DNA of 64,000 nt, from the NCBI RefSeq assembly GCF_000718095.1, contig NZ_JOEI01000017.1, positions 62,001 through 126,000 of the forward strand. Reading direction: 5' to 3'. This DNA is from Streptomyces scopuliridis RB72. Lineage in GTDB: Bacteria; Actinomycetota; Actinomycetes; Streptomycetales; Streptomycetaceae. The first letter of the stretch is position 1. Each line of letters opens with the position of its first letter. Below, in pieces: positions 45,282 through 56,046 of this stretch. Below the pieces are notes generated by a model. It was not told the origin of the DNA. It saw only the letters and a list, made by a program, of their open reading frames with translations, and searched no databases. The position numbers and the translations under genes are program-made.

Positions 45282-47361
45282 TCGGGTTCGCTACGACGGG
45301 CGCGAGCACACCGTGGCCGCCTTGCACGGCACTTCGGTGCGGCTGGTGGATGACGCCCTGGCCGCCTGTGTGGTGCTGCTGGGGAACTTGCTGGCCTCTG
45401 AAGGGTTCACCGTGCTCAGCAGTGCGCCGAGCCGCCCGCCGCTGCCCGATGCGGGGGTCCTGGAGGGGCTGCCCGAAGACGCCGCAGAGCGGGCCGAGTG
45501 GTGGCGAAGGCACCTGACCGAACTGCTTACGGGCCGTCCAGACGTCGATGCCCGCACCCCGGTGAAGGCCGAGTACGACCCGGCCGTGAACTCCTTGCGG
45601 CAGCGGGAGTTGGCCAAGCTCGCCGAACTACGCGAAGCCGGCGAGGAGGTGGGACTGAGCACGCTGCGCCGGATGCGCTCCCGCTTCGAGCGCGAAGGGA
45701 TGGCGGGTTTGGTGGACGGTCGGCAGCGCAAGCCCGCCACCGGCACGAGCCGGGCCGATCAGCGGGTGGTCGAGGCCATCGAAAAGATCGTCAGCAGCCG
45801 GACCGACGAGCCGACCGTGTCCGCGCAGGTGCTGCGGCGCAAGGTCGAACGCCTGCTGGCTGCCGAGCACGACACGGGAGCGGTTCCGATGCCCTCCAGG
45901 GCGACGTTCTACCGCTTGGTGGAGGCAGTCTCGACCGGGCAACATCTGCTGGGCTCGGCCCGCACCCGCCGCTCGCTGGGCAAACAGCCGAAGCGGATGT
46001 TCGGGCAGCTGACGACAGCACGACCAGGTGAAGTGATGGAGATCGACACCACGCCACTGGACGTAATGGTCGTCCACGATGACGGGACAGTGGACCGCTG
46101 CGAGCTGACCGGACTGGTCGATCTGGCGACGAGGACACTGGCTGCGGTGGTGTTACGGCCCTCGACGAAGGCGGTGGACGCCGCCCTGCTGCTGGCGCGG
46201 GCGATGGCGCCCGAGGTGGTGCGGCCGGGCTGGTCGGACGCGTTGCGCATGTCCCGGTCGGTGCTGCCCTATGCCTCGCCGCTGACGCTGGACGAACGGA
46301 TGGCCAAAGCCGCTGCGAAGCCGGTGATCGTCCCGGAGATGGTGGTCAGTGACCGCGGGAAGGCGTTCGTCTCGGACAACTTCTGTAATGCCTGCCGCCA
46401 CTTGGGGATCTCATTCCAGCCCGTGCATCCGGACACCCCGACCGACAAGCCGCATATTGAACGGACCTTGGGCTCCGTGGCAACGATGTTCGGCCAGGAT
46501 TTGCCCGGCTACACCGGCCGGAGTGCCGAGATGCGGGGCAGGGATCCGTCCGCGCGAGCGGTTTGGTCCATCCACGAACTCCAGGAATTGCTCCAGGAAT
46601 GGGTCGTTTCGACGTGGCAGGTCAGGCCGCATGGCGGGCTGCGGGACCCGTTGATGCCGGATCGCCCGTTGAGTCCGAACGAGAAGTACGCCGCGCTGGT
46701 GGCGGCGGCCGGATACGTGCCGGTCGCGCTGAGCCCGGAGGAGTACATCCAGCTCATGCCCCGCGAATGGAGGGTCATCGGTCCCGGAGGGGTGCGGATC
46801 AACAACCGTACTTATGATTCCCGCGACCTTGTCCCCTTTAGGCGCCAGCCCTCCGGGGCGGGTCCGGACGGGAGGCTCTGGGAGGTCCACTACGACCCTT
46901 ATGACATCTCCTGCGTCTGGGTACGCAACCACCGTGGCACGGGCTGGATCACCGCGACCTGGCGTCATCTACGCACTTCGCCCGTCCCAATGGGTGAACT
47001 GGTCTTCGACCGGGCCCGCCAGGTGCTGGCCGAACGTGAACGGCGCAAGCCGGACGAGGAAGCGGTCGCCCAGACTGCCGCCGAGCTGCTTGACCGGGCC
47101 GCTGACGGTCCCGAAGAACGCCCCGCCCGACGGCGCACGAGCACGGGCCGAGCCGCCGAGCGGCGCGACCGCAAGGTCGTCGGCCGCACCCGTGCCGCCA
47201 GCCAGCCAGGCTGGCCTCGTCCCGAAACACCCGCAGCCTCGCAAGCACTTCCGGCCGAACCAGCCCAGGACTCCGATGCCGCCGATGAGGGCGAGGAGTT
47301 GGCGAAAGTGGTGCCGCTGGGGATCTTCGACGCTCGCGAGGAGGCGAAAAGATGGTGGTGA
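45247..47361 (+). CDS. tniA: TnsB/TniA-like DDE transposase
   Basis: 704 residues. N-terminal helix-turn-helix segments (STLRRMRSRFEREGMAGLVDG) precede an integrase core with the DDE triad Asp267 (EIDTTP), Asp369 (VVSDRG) and Glu405 (HIERT), a D-35-E spacing. The Mu-type C-terminal beta-barrel (WEVHYDPYDISCVWV) and a charged tail that should contact the AAA+ partner follow. It binds the 20-bp end repeats and joins 3' ends to target DNA. GGAGGTG lies 7 nt upstream of the ATG. A TTA codon sits at 46153-46155. It overlaps the next gene by 10 nt. Confidence 0.95.
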   Translation: MPARPQLLSLGDRVRYDGREHTVAALHGTSVRLVDDALAACVVLLGNLLASEGFTVLSSAPSRPPLPDAGVLEGLPEDAAERAEWWRRHLTELLTGRPDVDARTPVKAEYDPAVNSLRQRELAKLAELREAGEEVGLSTLRRMRSRFEREGMAGLVDGRQRKPATGTSRADQRVVEAIEKIVSSRTDEPTVSAQVLRRKVERLLAAEHDTGAVPMPSRATFYRLVEAVSTGQHLLGSARTRRSLGKQPKRMFGQLTTARPGEVMEIDTTPLDVMVVHDDGTVDRCELTGLVDLATRTLAAVVLRPSTKAVDAALLLARAMAPEVVRPGWSDALRMSRSVLPYASPLTLDERMAKAAAKPVIVPEMVVSDRGKAFVSDNFCNACRHLGISFQPVHPDTPTDKPHIERTLGSVATMFGQDLPGYTGRSAEMRGRDPSARAVWSIHELQELLQEWVVSTWQVRPHGGLRDPLMPDRPLSPNEKYAALVAAAGYVPVALSPEEYIQLMPREWRVIGPGGVRINNRTYDSRDLVPFRRQPSGAGPDGRLWEVHYDPYDISCVWVRNHRGTGWITATWRHLRTSPVPMGELVFDRARQVLAERERRKPDEEAVAQTAAELLDRAADGPEERPARRRTSTGRAAERRDRKVVGRTRAASQPGWPRPETPAASQALPAEPAQDSDAADEGEELAKVVPLGIFDAREEAKRWW

Positions 47362-48338
47362 GCCCCTCCGGAGAAGACCGCTCTCACTGGCTGGCGGCGG
47401 TTCGTGGAGAAGGACCCGAGACCCTTCGACTTGCTTCCCGCCCTCGATGGGAGTCGATGAACGACGAGGAACGCACCGACTACGACGAAGCTCGCATCGA
47501 CTACCACCCAGAGCTACAAGTGGTACGCACGTCCACAGTTAAGGAAGTCGCTCACCAGGGACGCCTTCTGACCCTGCTCAACCGACGCGAGCACGGAGCT
47601 CGCCGCGGCCTGATCATCTCTGGCGACCGCACCACGGGCAAGACCACTGCACTCCGACAGCTCGGGCGCCTTCATGAACTGCGCGTTCGGCAGAGATCCG
47701 GCGAAGGCCAACGCATCCCGGTGGTCTATGTCACCGCACCGCCGAAAGGATCGCCCCGGAAGCTCGCCTTGGAGTTTGCCCGCTTCCTCAACATCCCGAC
47801 CATCACCCCGCGCCACAACACCGCCGACATCACGCATTCCGTCTGTCAGGTGCTGGCAGAGGCCCGCACGGACCTGGTGCTAGTCGACGAGATCCACCTC
47901 ATGAACTTGGGCACGATTGCCGGAGACGAGCTCTCCGACCATCTGAAGTACTTCACCGCGCACCTGTCGGCCACGTTCATCTATGCCGGCATCGACGTCG
48001 AACACTCCGGGCTGTTCACCGGCATCCGCGGCGGCCAGATCGCAGGTCGCCGCACCCTCCTGCACACCGGGCCCTTCCCGCTGGGCCATGAATGGGAAGG
48101 GCTGGTCGCGACCATGGAGGGCACCCTTCGCCTGCACAGGCACGCCCCCAACACATTGACCAAGTTGCACAAATACCTCTACCAGCGGACCGGTGGAATG
48201 ATCGGCAGTCTCTCCCATCTCGTTCGGGCCGCAGCCATCTCCGCGATCCTGGACGGCAGCGAAAGCGTCACCCGGCGACAACTGCACGCCATCCACGTGG
48301 ATCACGCCAGCGAGAGCGCCTACCGGGCATCCGCATGA
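47352..48338 (+). CDS. tniB: TnsC/TniB-like AAA+ ATPase
   Basis: 328 residues. Walker A ISGDRTTGKTTALRQ (Lys97), Walker B LVLVDEIHLMN (Asp179, Glu180), sensor-like region SATFIYAGIDVEHSGLF and a C-terminal lid. The ATPase links target selection by TniQ to the transposase. The start overlaps the transposase stop (ATGGTGGTGA) with GAGGAGG just upstream, and its stop overlaps the TniQ start as ATGA, so the three genes form one translationally coupled operon. Confidence 0.93.
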   Translation: MVVSPSGEDRSHWLAAVRGEGPETLRLASRPRWESMNDEERTDYDEARIDYHPELQVVRTSTVKEVAHQGRLLTLLNRREHGARRGLIISGDRTTGKTTALRQLGRLHELRVRQRSGEGQRIPVVYVTAPPKGSPRKLALEFARFLNIPTITPRHNTADITHSVCQVLAEARTDLVLVDEIHLMNLGTIAGDELSDHLKYFTAHLSATFIYAGIDVEHSGLFTGIRGGQIAGRRTLLHTGPFPLGHEWEGLVATMEGTLRLHRHAPNTLTKLHKYLYQRTGGMIGSLSHLVRAAAISAILDGSESVTRRQLHAIHVDHASESAYRASA

Positions 48339-49340
48339 TCGGGGTCACGGCCCCGGCCGGGCCGGCACGACCACTGCCTCTGACCTCCCCGCCCTTTCCG
48401 AATGAGACTGTTCGATCCTATGCAGCACGACTCGCGCTGCTCAACGGAATCCCCCCCGAAGCACGTGCTTCGCCGCTTCTACTCGGCGGAGAGGCCCCTG
48501 GACAGGCTGGATCTCCTCGCCGTTCGCAGCGGTCAGACACCGAAATCCCTGAAGAAGGCTCTGCCCGAACTGACCACCGCCACGGCATGGCACCAGCCGG
48601 GCTACCCGTTGATCAACCGGACCTGGGCCTGCGACTTCTGCGCGGCCGCACATACCGGAAAGACCACCTGGCGGATCGAAATATGGGGGCTTCAAGACCT
48701 CAACCACCTCTGCGTCAAGCACCGCCGCTGGACAGGCATTGGCACCGCCTACGACTCGTACTTTGAGCGAAGCATCGAGATGGCTTCGAGCGGACAGTGC
48801 AGCGTGGCGAAGGCGCCCGAGATCGTGGACGCTCAACGCCGCCTCCACCGGCTCTGCCGTCACGGCAGATACCGCAGGATCCTGCCCGCCTACCAGGAAT
48901 GCTCCACGTTCTGGCGCGACCTGGCCAAACACGGCTACGCAGCAGACCGCACGGAGCGCAGACTCCGCTTGATCCATCCGGACGAGATCAGGCGACACCG
49001 GCCATACCCACACGCCGAGGCCGCCGACTTCCCCGACGTCGTCCAGGTCGCCAATCTCTTCGCCTCCCACTACTGGCGAGAACAAGGCCTCGGAAGCCAA
49101 GGAGAGGTTCAGCACTTCCGCAGAGAGTTCGACAGGCGACTCCCCGCGGAGCGGCAACTAAGAACAACCGCCATCCCATGGCTCCAAGAAGAGATCGTGC
49201 GGCTTGCCCAGCGTGTCGACGAGGCCGTCCGGCAACGGGAGGCCAGCGTCGACGGGCTCATAAACATCCACCCGCCCGACCAGTTCCCTCCCCTTCTCAT
49301 CCGAAGGATCTTGAAGCGTTCCCCAGCACACGCACGGTGA
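48335..49340 (+). pseudogene. tniQ: TniQ/TnsD-like target-selection protein, split by a frameshift
   Basis: The N-terminus reads MIGVTAPAGPARPLPLTSPP then FPNETVRSYAARLALLNGIP, the classical TniQ start, in the frame opened by ATG 48335 (ATGA overlap with tniB). At a run of seven C (48451-48457) similarity moves to another frame, which continues FYSAERPLDRLDLLAVRSGQ and runs to the stop at 49340, with the zinc-finger-like CDFC...LCVKH and an HTH-like helical C-terminus. One C fewer restores a single frame of about 334 residues. It may be a real inactivation, slippage-dependent expression or an assembly error. TniQ chooses the target site. Family sure; integrity doubtful. Confidence 0.82.
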
Positions 49341-51452
<2,112 letters not shown>

Positions 51453-51537
51453 CCGCCACGGAGCTCGCCATCCACCGCGACAGCGGAGCAACAGGTTGGG
51501 CAGGAAATCGGGACATGACTCAGCAAGGATCCAACCC

Positions 51538-52554
51538 GTGATAGTTAACCCTGGGGCCGGCGAGGGCGATTCAGTGCCGCGCTCGAACGTCGAGGCAGGC
51601 TTGGCCGAACCCCTCGCACACGAGGTGAACTTCCCGCCGGTACAGAACGGCGTCGACTACCTCCTCAGCGTCGTAGACCACCTCACCGCAGAGGAGCAGC
51701 CCCGCCCACGGGACTTGAAATATGCGGTCTTGCATCTCCAGGGGGCAGCCGAGGTTCTACTCAAGGCTCGCCTTCAGCTCGAACACTGGAGTTTGGTCTT
51801 CAAGGACCCAGGCCAGGCCACCCGCACCAGGTTCGAAGCTGGCGACTTCGAGAGCTGCACGACTGCCGGGGCCGTTGCCCGTCTGAAGGACATCGCTGAC
51901 GTGGATGTCGGAGACAGGGCTGCTAAGAGCCTGGCGATTCTCTCCCGGTGGCGCAACGCCCTTCAACACTACGGGCTCAGAGCCAATGCCCGTGCCGTCG
52001 ACACTCGTGCAGCCCAAGTGCTCGACTTCCTCATCGCATTCGTGCACGAGCAACTCCTGCCAGCCCTACCAGACGGCGAGTCCGCCACTGTCGCATCCGA
52101 GCTAGTCCGAGTGGGCGACAACGTCCGCACCATCAAGTCCTTCATCGAGACCCGACTCAAGCGTCTGGCCGACGAACTGAAGGACTGCAAGGACCGCACT
52201 CTGGAGTGCTGTTTCTGCGGCGAGGCCACCCTCGTAGTCGGGGACACAGGTCCCCTGTCATGTCGCTTTTGCCATACAACATGGGCTAATCCGAATCACG
52301 CCCTGACTGACTACGTCGAGGCATACGACGTTAATTTCGACAGCAACTTTCAGACCTGTCCGAACTGTACTGAATACGCCTTGTTGGTCGACGGGGCGCG
52401 GGTCGTCCAAGCCCCCGAGGAACGGCGCTCACTGTGCTTCTCCTGCGGCTCGGCCTTTGACGACCTTGCCGAGTGCATCGACTGTCTGAACACCTACATC
52501 TCCATCACGGATGGCGACCTTGGCCTGTGTGGCGTCTGCGTCCAGGCGAGCTAG
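51538..52554 (+). CDS. HEPN-like protein with zinc ribbons (module II cargo)
   Basis: 338 residues. The first half is helical, with KYAVLHLQGAAEVLLKARLQ and LSRWRNALQHYGLRAN; Arg139 and His144 make a HEPN-type Rx4H motif. The second half (about 220-335) has repeated CxxC pairs: CCFCGEATL, CRFCHTTW, CPNCTEYAL, CFSCGSAF, CIDC and CGVC, three probable zinc ribbons. AAGGA lies 8 nt before the GTG at 51538; the longer open frame overlaps the upstream gene in another phase. It follows the CBS-HEPN gene by 85 nt on the same strand, so the two HEPN proteins probably act together. Confidence 0.78.
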   Translation: MIVNPGAGEGDSVPRSNVEAGLAEPLAHEVNFPPVQNGVDYLLSVVDHLTAEEQPRPRDLKYAVLHLQGAAEVLLKARLQLEHWSLVFKDPGQATRTRFEAGDFESCTTAGAVARLKDIADVDVGDRAAKSLAILSRWRNALQHYGLRANARAVDTRAAQVLDFLIAFVHEQLLPALPDGESATVASELVRVGDNVRTIKSFIETRLKRLADELKDCKDRTLECCFCGEATLVVGDTGPLSCRFCHTTWANPNHALTDYVEAYDVNFDSNFQTCPNCTEYALLVDGARVVQAPEERRSLCFSCGSAFDDLAECIDCLNTYISITDGDLGLCGVCVQAS

Positions 52555-52620
52555 CGCAGATCTTGGCACCGGGAGAAAGCCGCCCGCCCGGAACGGGACA
52601 GGTACTCAATCTCCTCTAGA

Positions 52621-52722
52621 TGCCTCAACTTGACTGAGACGACCGAGTTGGCGGCATCTCAGTCAAGTTGAGGCAGCGCAGGTCAGCTCAGGAGCACTGC
52701 CTCGGATCAACTGATGCAGGAC
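52621..52722 (-). repeat. Right end of module II (102-bp array)
   Basis: Inverted sites TGCCTCAACTTGACTGAGAC (52621-52640) and ATCTCAGTCAAGTTGAGGCA (52656-52675) are 15 bp apart. CAGGTCAG lies 3 bp beyond the second. A terminal site at 52697-52716 starts after 21 bp, then AGGACA to 52722. Geometry is identical to the ends at 44339 and 54030. Confidence 0.85.
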
Positions 52723-52824
52723 ACGCGACAAGCTGCCCACACCTATCTGAGACAGGACAACTGTCCCGTCTCGCTTGCTGTCCAGTCTCGCTGAAGACGA
52801 GTCAGTCGCAGTCAATATCGGACA
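52723..52824. repeat. Extra half-ends and left end of module III
   Basis: After the module II terminus come a further inverted site with AGGACA (52734-52759), then AC, then TGTCCC-GTCTCGCTTGC (52762-52778), a right-type and a left-type terminus placed head to head. TGTCCA (52779) with sites at 52785 (GTCTCGCTGAAGACGAGTCA) and 52805 (degenerate) looks like the left end of module III. The site at 52785 differs from the first site of module II at three positions. This is a footprint of more than one insertion or of partial deletion. Confidence 0.7.
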
Positions 52825-52988
52825 ACGCCCCTTCATCGAGTTGGAGCCGACCGACCACCCTCTCGCAGTCGAACAGCGGACCGGCATCACCATGGAGCGC
52901 GTCCGTGCAATTCACCGAAGCCGTTCTCCACCCCACCGACAACGAATCCAAGTGACGTCGAACAGGCTGCTGACCTAGCGTTCCGCCC

Positions 52989-53444
52989 ATGACCACACCA
53001 GACGCCGACACTGGCGATAAGGCCAGCGTGACCGTCCGCTGCCAGGTCAACGCGTCCATCGGCGTGACGTTCTGCGACCGGTTCAGCTTCGACGCAGACT
53101 CCGTGCACTATGCCGTTGAGCTGCGGGCCCCCGGTCTGACCGCTCGCGTCAACGAAGTCGTCGCCTGGATCTGGGACAGCGATCTCACCACGTTCCTGGA
53201 AGAGCTCGCCGCCGACTACCGGGGATGGGACGGCGAACGGAGCTGGCAGACCAACGACCGGGACCTGACGGTGTCGGCGGTCTTCCGGTCCCGCGGCCAC
53301 GTCGGGCTGACCTGGGCCTTGCGGCCCTGGACGCAGGACGCAGGCGGCTGGGGCGCCTCGGTGACCACCTGGCTGGAGGCCGGCGAGCAGATGACTTCCC
53401 TGGCGGCCGATGTCCGGGCCTTCCTCGCCGAGGAGCACCAGTGA
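52989..53444 (+). CDS. DUF6228 family protein (module III cargo)
   Basis: 151 residues, single compact domain. Conserved-looking features are DADSVHYAVELRAPGLTARV, FLEELAADYRGWDGERSWQT and VTTWLEAGEQM. I recognise the pattern as DUF6228, a small actinobacterial cytoplasmic family with no known role. No signal peptide or membrane helix. Its stop overlaps the next start as GTGA, so the two are translated together. Confidence 0.75.
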   Translation: MTTPDADTGDKASVTVRCQVNASIGVTFCDRFSFDADSVHYAVELRAPGLTARVNEVVAWIWDSDLTTFLEELAADYRGWDGERSWQTNDRDLTVSAVFRSRGHVGLTWALRPWTQDAGGWGASVTTWLEAGEQMTSLAADVRAFLAEEHQ

Positions 53445-53914
53445 CATCCGGCATACGCATCACCTGGACGCTGGCGGGATCTGGGTGGGCCGACTGCACC
53501 CTTGAAAATCACCAGGCGAAAGTCGAGCTCACCGCGTCCTACATCACCAGTGCACCCGAGGAGTTCCTGACCGCGGTGGCCCGGCTCGTCGCGGGCGAGA
53601 CGGAGACCCGTGCCCAGTTCGAGGCCGAGCCGACCGCCTACCGGTGGATCTTCTACCGCGAAGGCATGGACACCTGGACCCGCGTGCTGGAACTGCGTCA
53701 CGGCAGCGATCACGACAACAAGGGAACCGAGATTTGGTCCAGCCAGCTCGGCATCGACCAGCTCGCCCGCACCGTGATCCGCTGCTTCGACGAGGTCGCG
53801 CAGACCTACGGTGAGAGCGGCTATCGAGGCAAGTGGGGCGAACACTTCCCTCGTACCGAGCTCGAAGCCCTCAGACACCTCTGGCACGCCCACCGCCGCA
53901 GCGATGACACATAG
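53441..53914 (+). CDS. Small protein of unknown function (module III cargo)
   Basis: 157 residues, beginning MTSGIRITWTLAGSGWADCT at a GTG with GAGGAG 5 nt upstream, inside the DUF6228 stop. Mixed alpha/beta composition with SYITSAPEEFLTAVARLVAG, AYRWIFYREGM and FDEVAQTYGESGYRGKWGEHF. Family not recognised; the size and pairing resemble contact-system immunity proteins, but no toxin is adjacent. It ends 14 bp before the right-end array of module III. Confidence 0.7.
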   Translation: MTSGIRITWTLAGSGWADCTLENHQAKVELTASYITSAPEEFLTAVARLVAGETETRAQFEAEPTAYRWIFYREGMDTWTRVLELRHGSDHDNKGTEIWSSQLGIDQLARTVIRCFDEVAQTYGESGYRGKWGEHFPRTELEALRHLWHAHRRSDDT

Positions 53915-53928
53915 CCCGCCGAAGCCCG

Positions 53929-54030
53929 CTGCTCAGGCTGAGTGAGACAGCCCAGCCATTCCCGTCTCACTCAACTTGGACCACTCCAGGTCACCGCCTC
54001 GCGATGGCCCACTTTTACTGAGACGGGACA
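53929..54030 (-). repeat. Right end of module III and of the island (102-bp array)
   Basis: Inverted sites at 53929-53948 and 53964-53983 (GTCTCACTCAACTTGGACCA) are 15 bp apart. CAGGTCAC follows, then 21 bp in all to the terminal site TGGCCCACTTTTACTGAGAC (54005-54024) and GGGACA to 54030. The inverted pair matches over only 10 bp, less than at the two inner ends. One base separates the terminus from the stop codon of the XRE gene. Confidence 0.85.
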
Positions 54031-54031
54031 C

Positions 54032-54304
54032 TTAGGAGGCCTTGCTCAGGGCAGGGTCGGTGCGCCAGACGATGGCGAGTTCGGACAGTGGCACGCCAAG
54101 TACCTCGCTGAGCCGGACGATGGTGCCGAACGCGGGCGTCGGCAGCCGGCCGGTCTCGATCTTGCGGAGGGTCTCCGGCGAGATCTCTGCCGCCAAGGCC
54201 ACTTCAACGGGGCTGCGTCCGGCCCGGGCGGAGCGCAACGCGGCCCCGAGGCGTCGGCCCGCCTCGATCTGTTCGGGCGCGAGCGGATGGCGAACCATGC
54301 GCAC
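54032..54304 (-). CDS. Small XRE family helix-turn-helix regulator
   Basis: 90 residues, essentially one HTH_3 domain: ALRSARAGRSPVEVALAAEI, SPETLRKIETGRLPTPAFGT and IVRLSEVLGVPLSELAIVW. It is divergent from the methionine aminopeptidase gene, with a 14-bp palindrome between them, and probably represses that promoter and its own. The last codon before TAA at 54032 is 1 bp from the end of the Tn7-like island, so its 3' end is the likely insertion target. No Shine-Dalgarno; TAGCAT 6 nt upstream suggests a leaderless mRNA. Confidence 0.88.
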   Translation of the reverse strand: MRMVRHPLAPEQIEAGRRLGAALRSARAGRSPVEVALAAEISPETLRKIETGRLPTPAFGTIVRLSEVLGVPLSELAIVWRTDPALSKAS

Positions 54305-54347
54305 ATGCTAGGGCCGCAGGTAGTCGGCGGCAACCACGCCACCCCCT

Positions 54348-54361
54348 GGTATAAATATACC
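54348..54361. promoter_or_regulatory. Palindromic operator between the XRE gene and map
   Basis: GGTATA-AA-TATACC is a perfect 6-bp inverted repeat in the 87-bp divergent promoter region. It is AT-rich against a GC-rich background, where an XRE dimer would bind and where -10 elements would lie. Confidence 0.6.
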
Positions 54362-54391
54362 TGTCAGTGCCCCGGGGAATCGAGGATCGCA

Positions 54392-55210
54392 GTGATCGAG
54401 CACAAATCTCCAGAAGACATCGAGCGTATGCACGTCACTGGTCAGTTCGTCGGCCAGGTGCTGGCCGAGCTCGGTGACCTCGCCGCAGTAGGGGTCAACC
54501 TGCTGGACCTGGAGCATCACGCTCGCCGCCGGATCAAGGAGCGCGGCGCGGAGTCCTGCTATTGGGACTACGAACCCTCGTTCGGCAAGGGCCCGTTCCG
54601 TAACGTGGTGTGCCTCTCGGTCAACGATGCCGTGCTGCACGGATTGCCGCACAGCTACAAGCTGCGCGACGGGGACCTGCTGACCATGGATATGGCGGTG
54701 GGCATCGATGGCTGGGCCGCGGACTCGGCCCACTCCGTCATCGTCGGCACACCGGCCGAGGAGGACCTACGGCTCATCGAGGCCACCGAGGTCGCCCTCG
54801 AAGCCGCGATCAAGGTCGCCCAGCCGGGCAACAAGCTCGGGGACATCTCGGCGGCCATCGGCGCGGTCGCCGCCGAGTACGGCTACCCGGTCAACCTGGA
54901 GTTCGGCGGTCACGGTATCGGCCGCACGATGCACGAGGACCTGCACATCCCCAACGACGGTCGTGCCGGCCGCGGTTGGAAACTGCGTCCCGGCCTGACG
55001 ATCGCGATCGAGCCCTGGTTCGCCGCCGGCACCAACAAGATCGTCTTTGACCCGGACGGCTGGACGATCCGCTCGGCCGACGGCTCGCGCACCGCTCATT
55101 CCGAGCACACGGTTGCCATCACCGAGACCGGCCCGCTCGTGCTCACCCGGCGCCCTCAGAGCAATAAGGGGCTGGAAGACCGGCGGGAATCATCGGCGAC
55201 CGGACGCTGA
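54392..55210 (+). CDS. map: Type I methionine aminopeptidase
   Basis: 272 residues of the creatinase/MetAP fold. The metal ligands are visible: the two Asp in MAVGIDGWAADSAHS, His in FGGHGIGRTMHED, Glu in IAIEPWF and Glu in AHSEHTVAIT. It removes N-terminal Met. The GTG at 54392 has GAGGA 5 nt upstream; the open frame before it overlaps the XRE promoter. Streptomyces carry several map paralogues, and control by a dedicated small XRE repressor suggests that this is an accessory or conditional copy. Confidence 0.93.
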   Translation: MIEHKSPEDIERMHVTGQFVGQVLAELGDLAAVGVNLLDLEHHARRRIKERGAESCYWDYEPSFGKGPFRNVVCLSVNDAVLHGLPHSYKLRDGDLLTMDMAVGIDGWAADSAHSVIVGTPAEEDLRLIEATEVALEAAIKVAQPGNKLGDISAAIGAVAAEYGYPVNLEFGGHGIGRTMHEDLHIPNDGRAGRGWKLRPGLTIAIEPWFAAGTNKIVFDPDGWTIRSADGSRTAHSEHTVAITETGPLVLTRRPQSNKGLEDRRESSATGR

Positions 55211-55291
55211 CGAGGGTTTCATCGAGGATGAAGCCCAGGTGGCCGACGACACGGCGACCGCGGGCCCTGTCCCGAGGAGGTGACGCGAAGA

Positions 55292-55858
55292 TCACCGCAC
55301 CGATGGGCGCTGGTGTGTGGCCCAGTGTTCGGCGGCGGTGATGCCGAGCAGCACAACGTCGTGGTAGCCGCCGGCGAAGAATTCATGCTGGCGAAGCCGT
55401 CCCTCCTCGACGAAGCCCAGCCTGCGGTAGAGGGCGAGGGAGGCATCGTTGAAGGCGTAGATCTCCACCTCGCACTTGTTGTAGCGCTGTTCGGCGAACA
55501 TGTAGGTGAGGACGAGTTCGGTTGCCTCGGCCGCGTATCCCCTGCGGCGGTGATCGCGGATGATCTCGATACCGGTCTTGAATCGTCCCGCACGGCTGTC
55601 GGTCTCTCCGACTGTCACAGACCCCGCGAACGCGTGGTCGGCCAGCACCTCGACCACCAGGCGGAATGCTTCACCCCCCGGCGGACGCCCGGCCCGCTCG
55701 GCAGTCCAGGAACGGAAACCCGCAGCAGAGCGCGGAGGGTCGACCAGGTCGGCGTTGCGGACATCGAGGGTGTTCCGGGCCAGGTCACGAAAGCCCTCCC
55801 AGTCTTCGAGCTCGACACCTCGCAGGCGTACCTTCTCACCGGTCCACATGTCACCCAT
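55292..55858 (-). CDS. GNAT family N-acetyltransferase
   Basis: 188 residues with the RimJ/RimL-type GNAT fold: MWTGEKVRLRGVELEDWEGF at the start, acetyl-CoA loop RDHRRRGYAAEATELVLTYM, and ASLALYRRLGFVEEGRLRQHEFFAGGYHDVVLL at the end. The substrate may be a protein N-terminus, an amine or an antibiotic. I prefer the ATG at 55858; an ATG four codons upstream (55870) and one three codons downstream are also possible. Single gene, convergent with map. Confidence 0.88.
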   Translation of the reverse strand: MGDMWTGEKVRLRGVELEDWEGFRDLARNTLDVRNADLVDPPRSAAGFRSWTAERAGRPPGGEAFRLVVEVLADHAFAGSVTVGETDSRAGRFKTGIEIIRDHRRRGYAAEATELVLTYMFAEQRYNKCEVEIYAFNDASLALYRRLGFVEEGRLRQHEFFAGGYHDVVLLGITAAEHWATHQRPSVR

Positions 55859-56046
55859 GGCACCTACCACTTCAGTATCGGTTGCAGGCGCTGACGGCCA
55901 TGCACGTCAAATGCGACACAGTAGCGGTGGGATACGCCCGGCATCACCCACCGCCGCTGGCGCGGCCCTGAGCCGGGTGGGCGCGGGCGGATGGGCGCGG
56001 GCCGTCCCGCGCCGTCCCGCGCCCATCCGTTACGGAGGCAGCGCCT

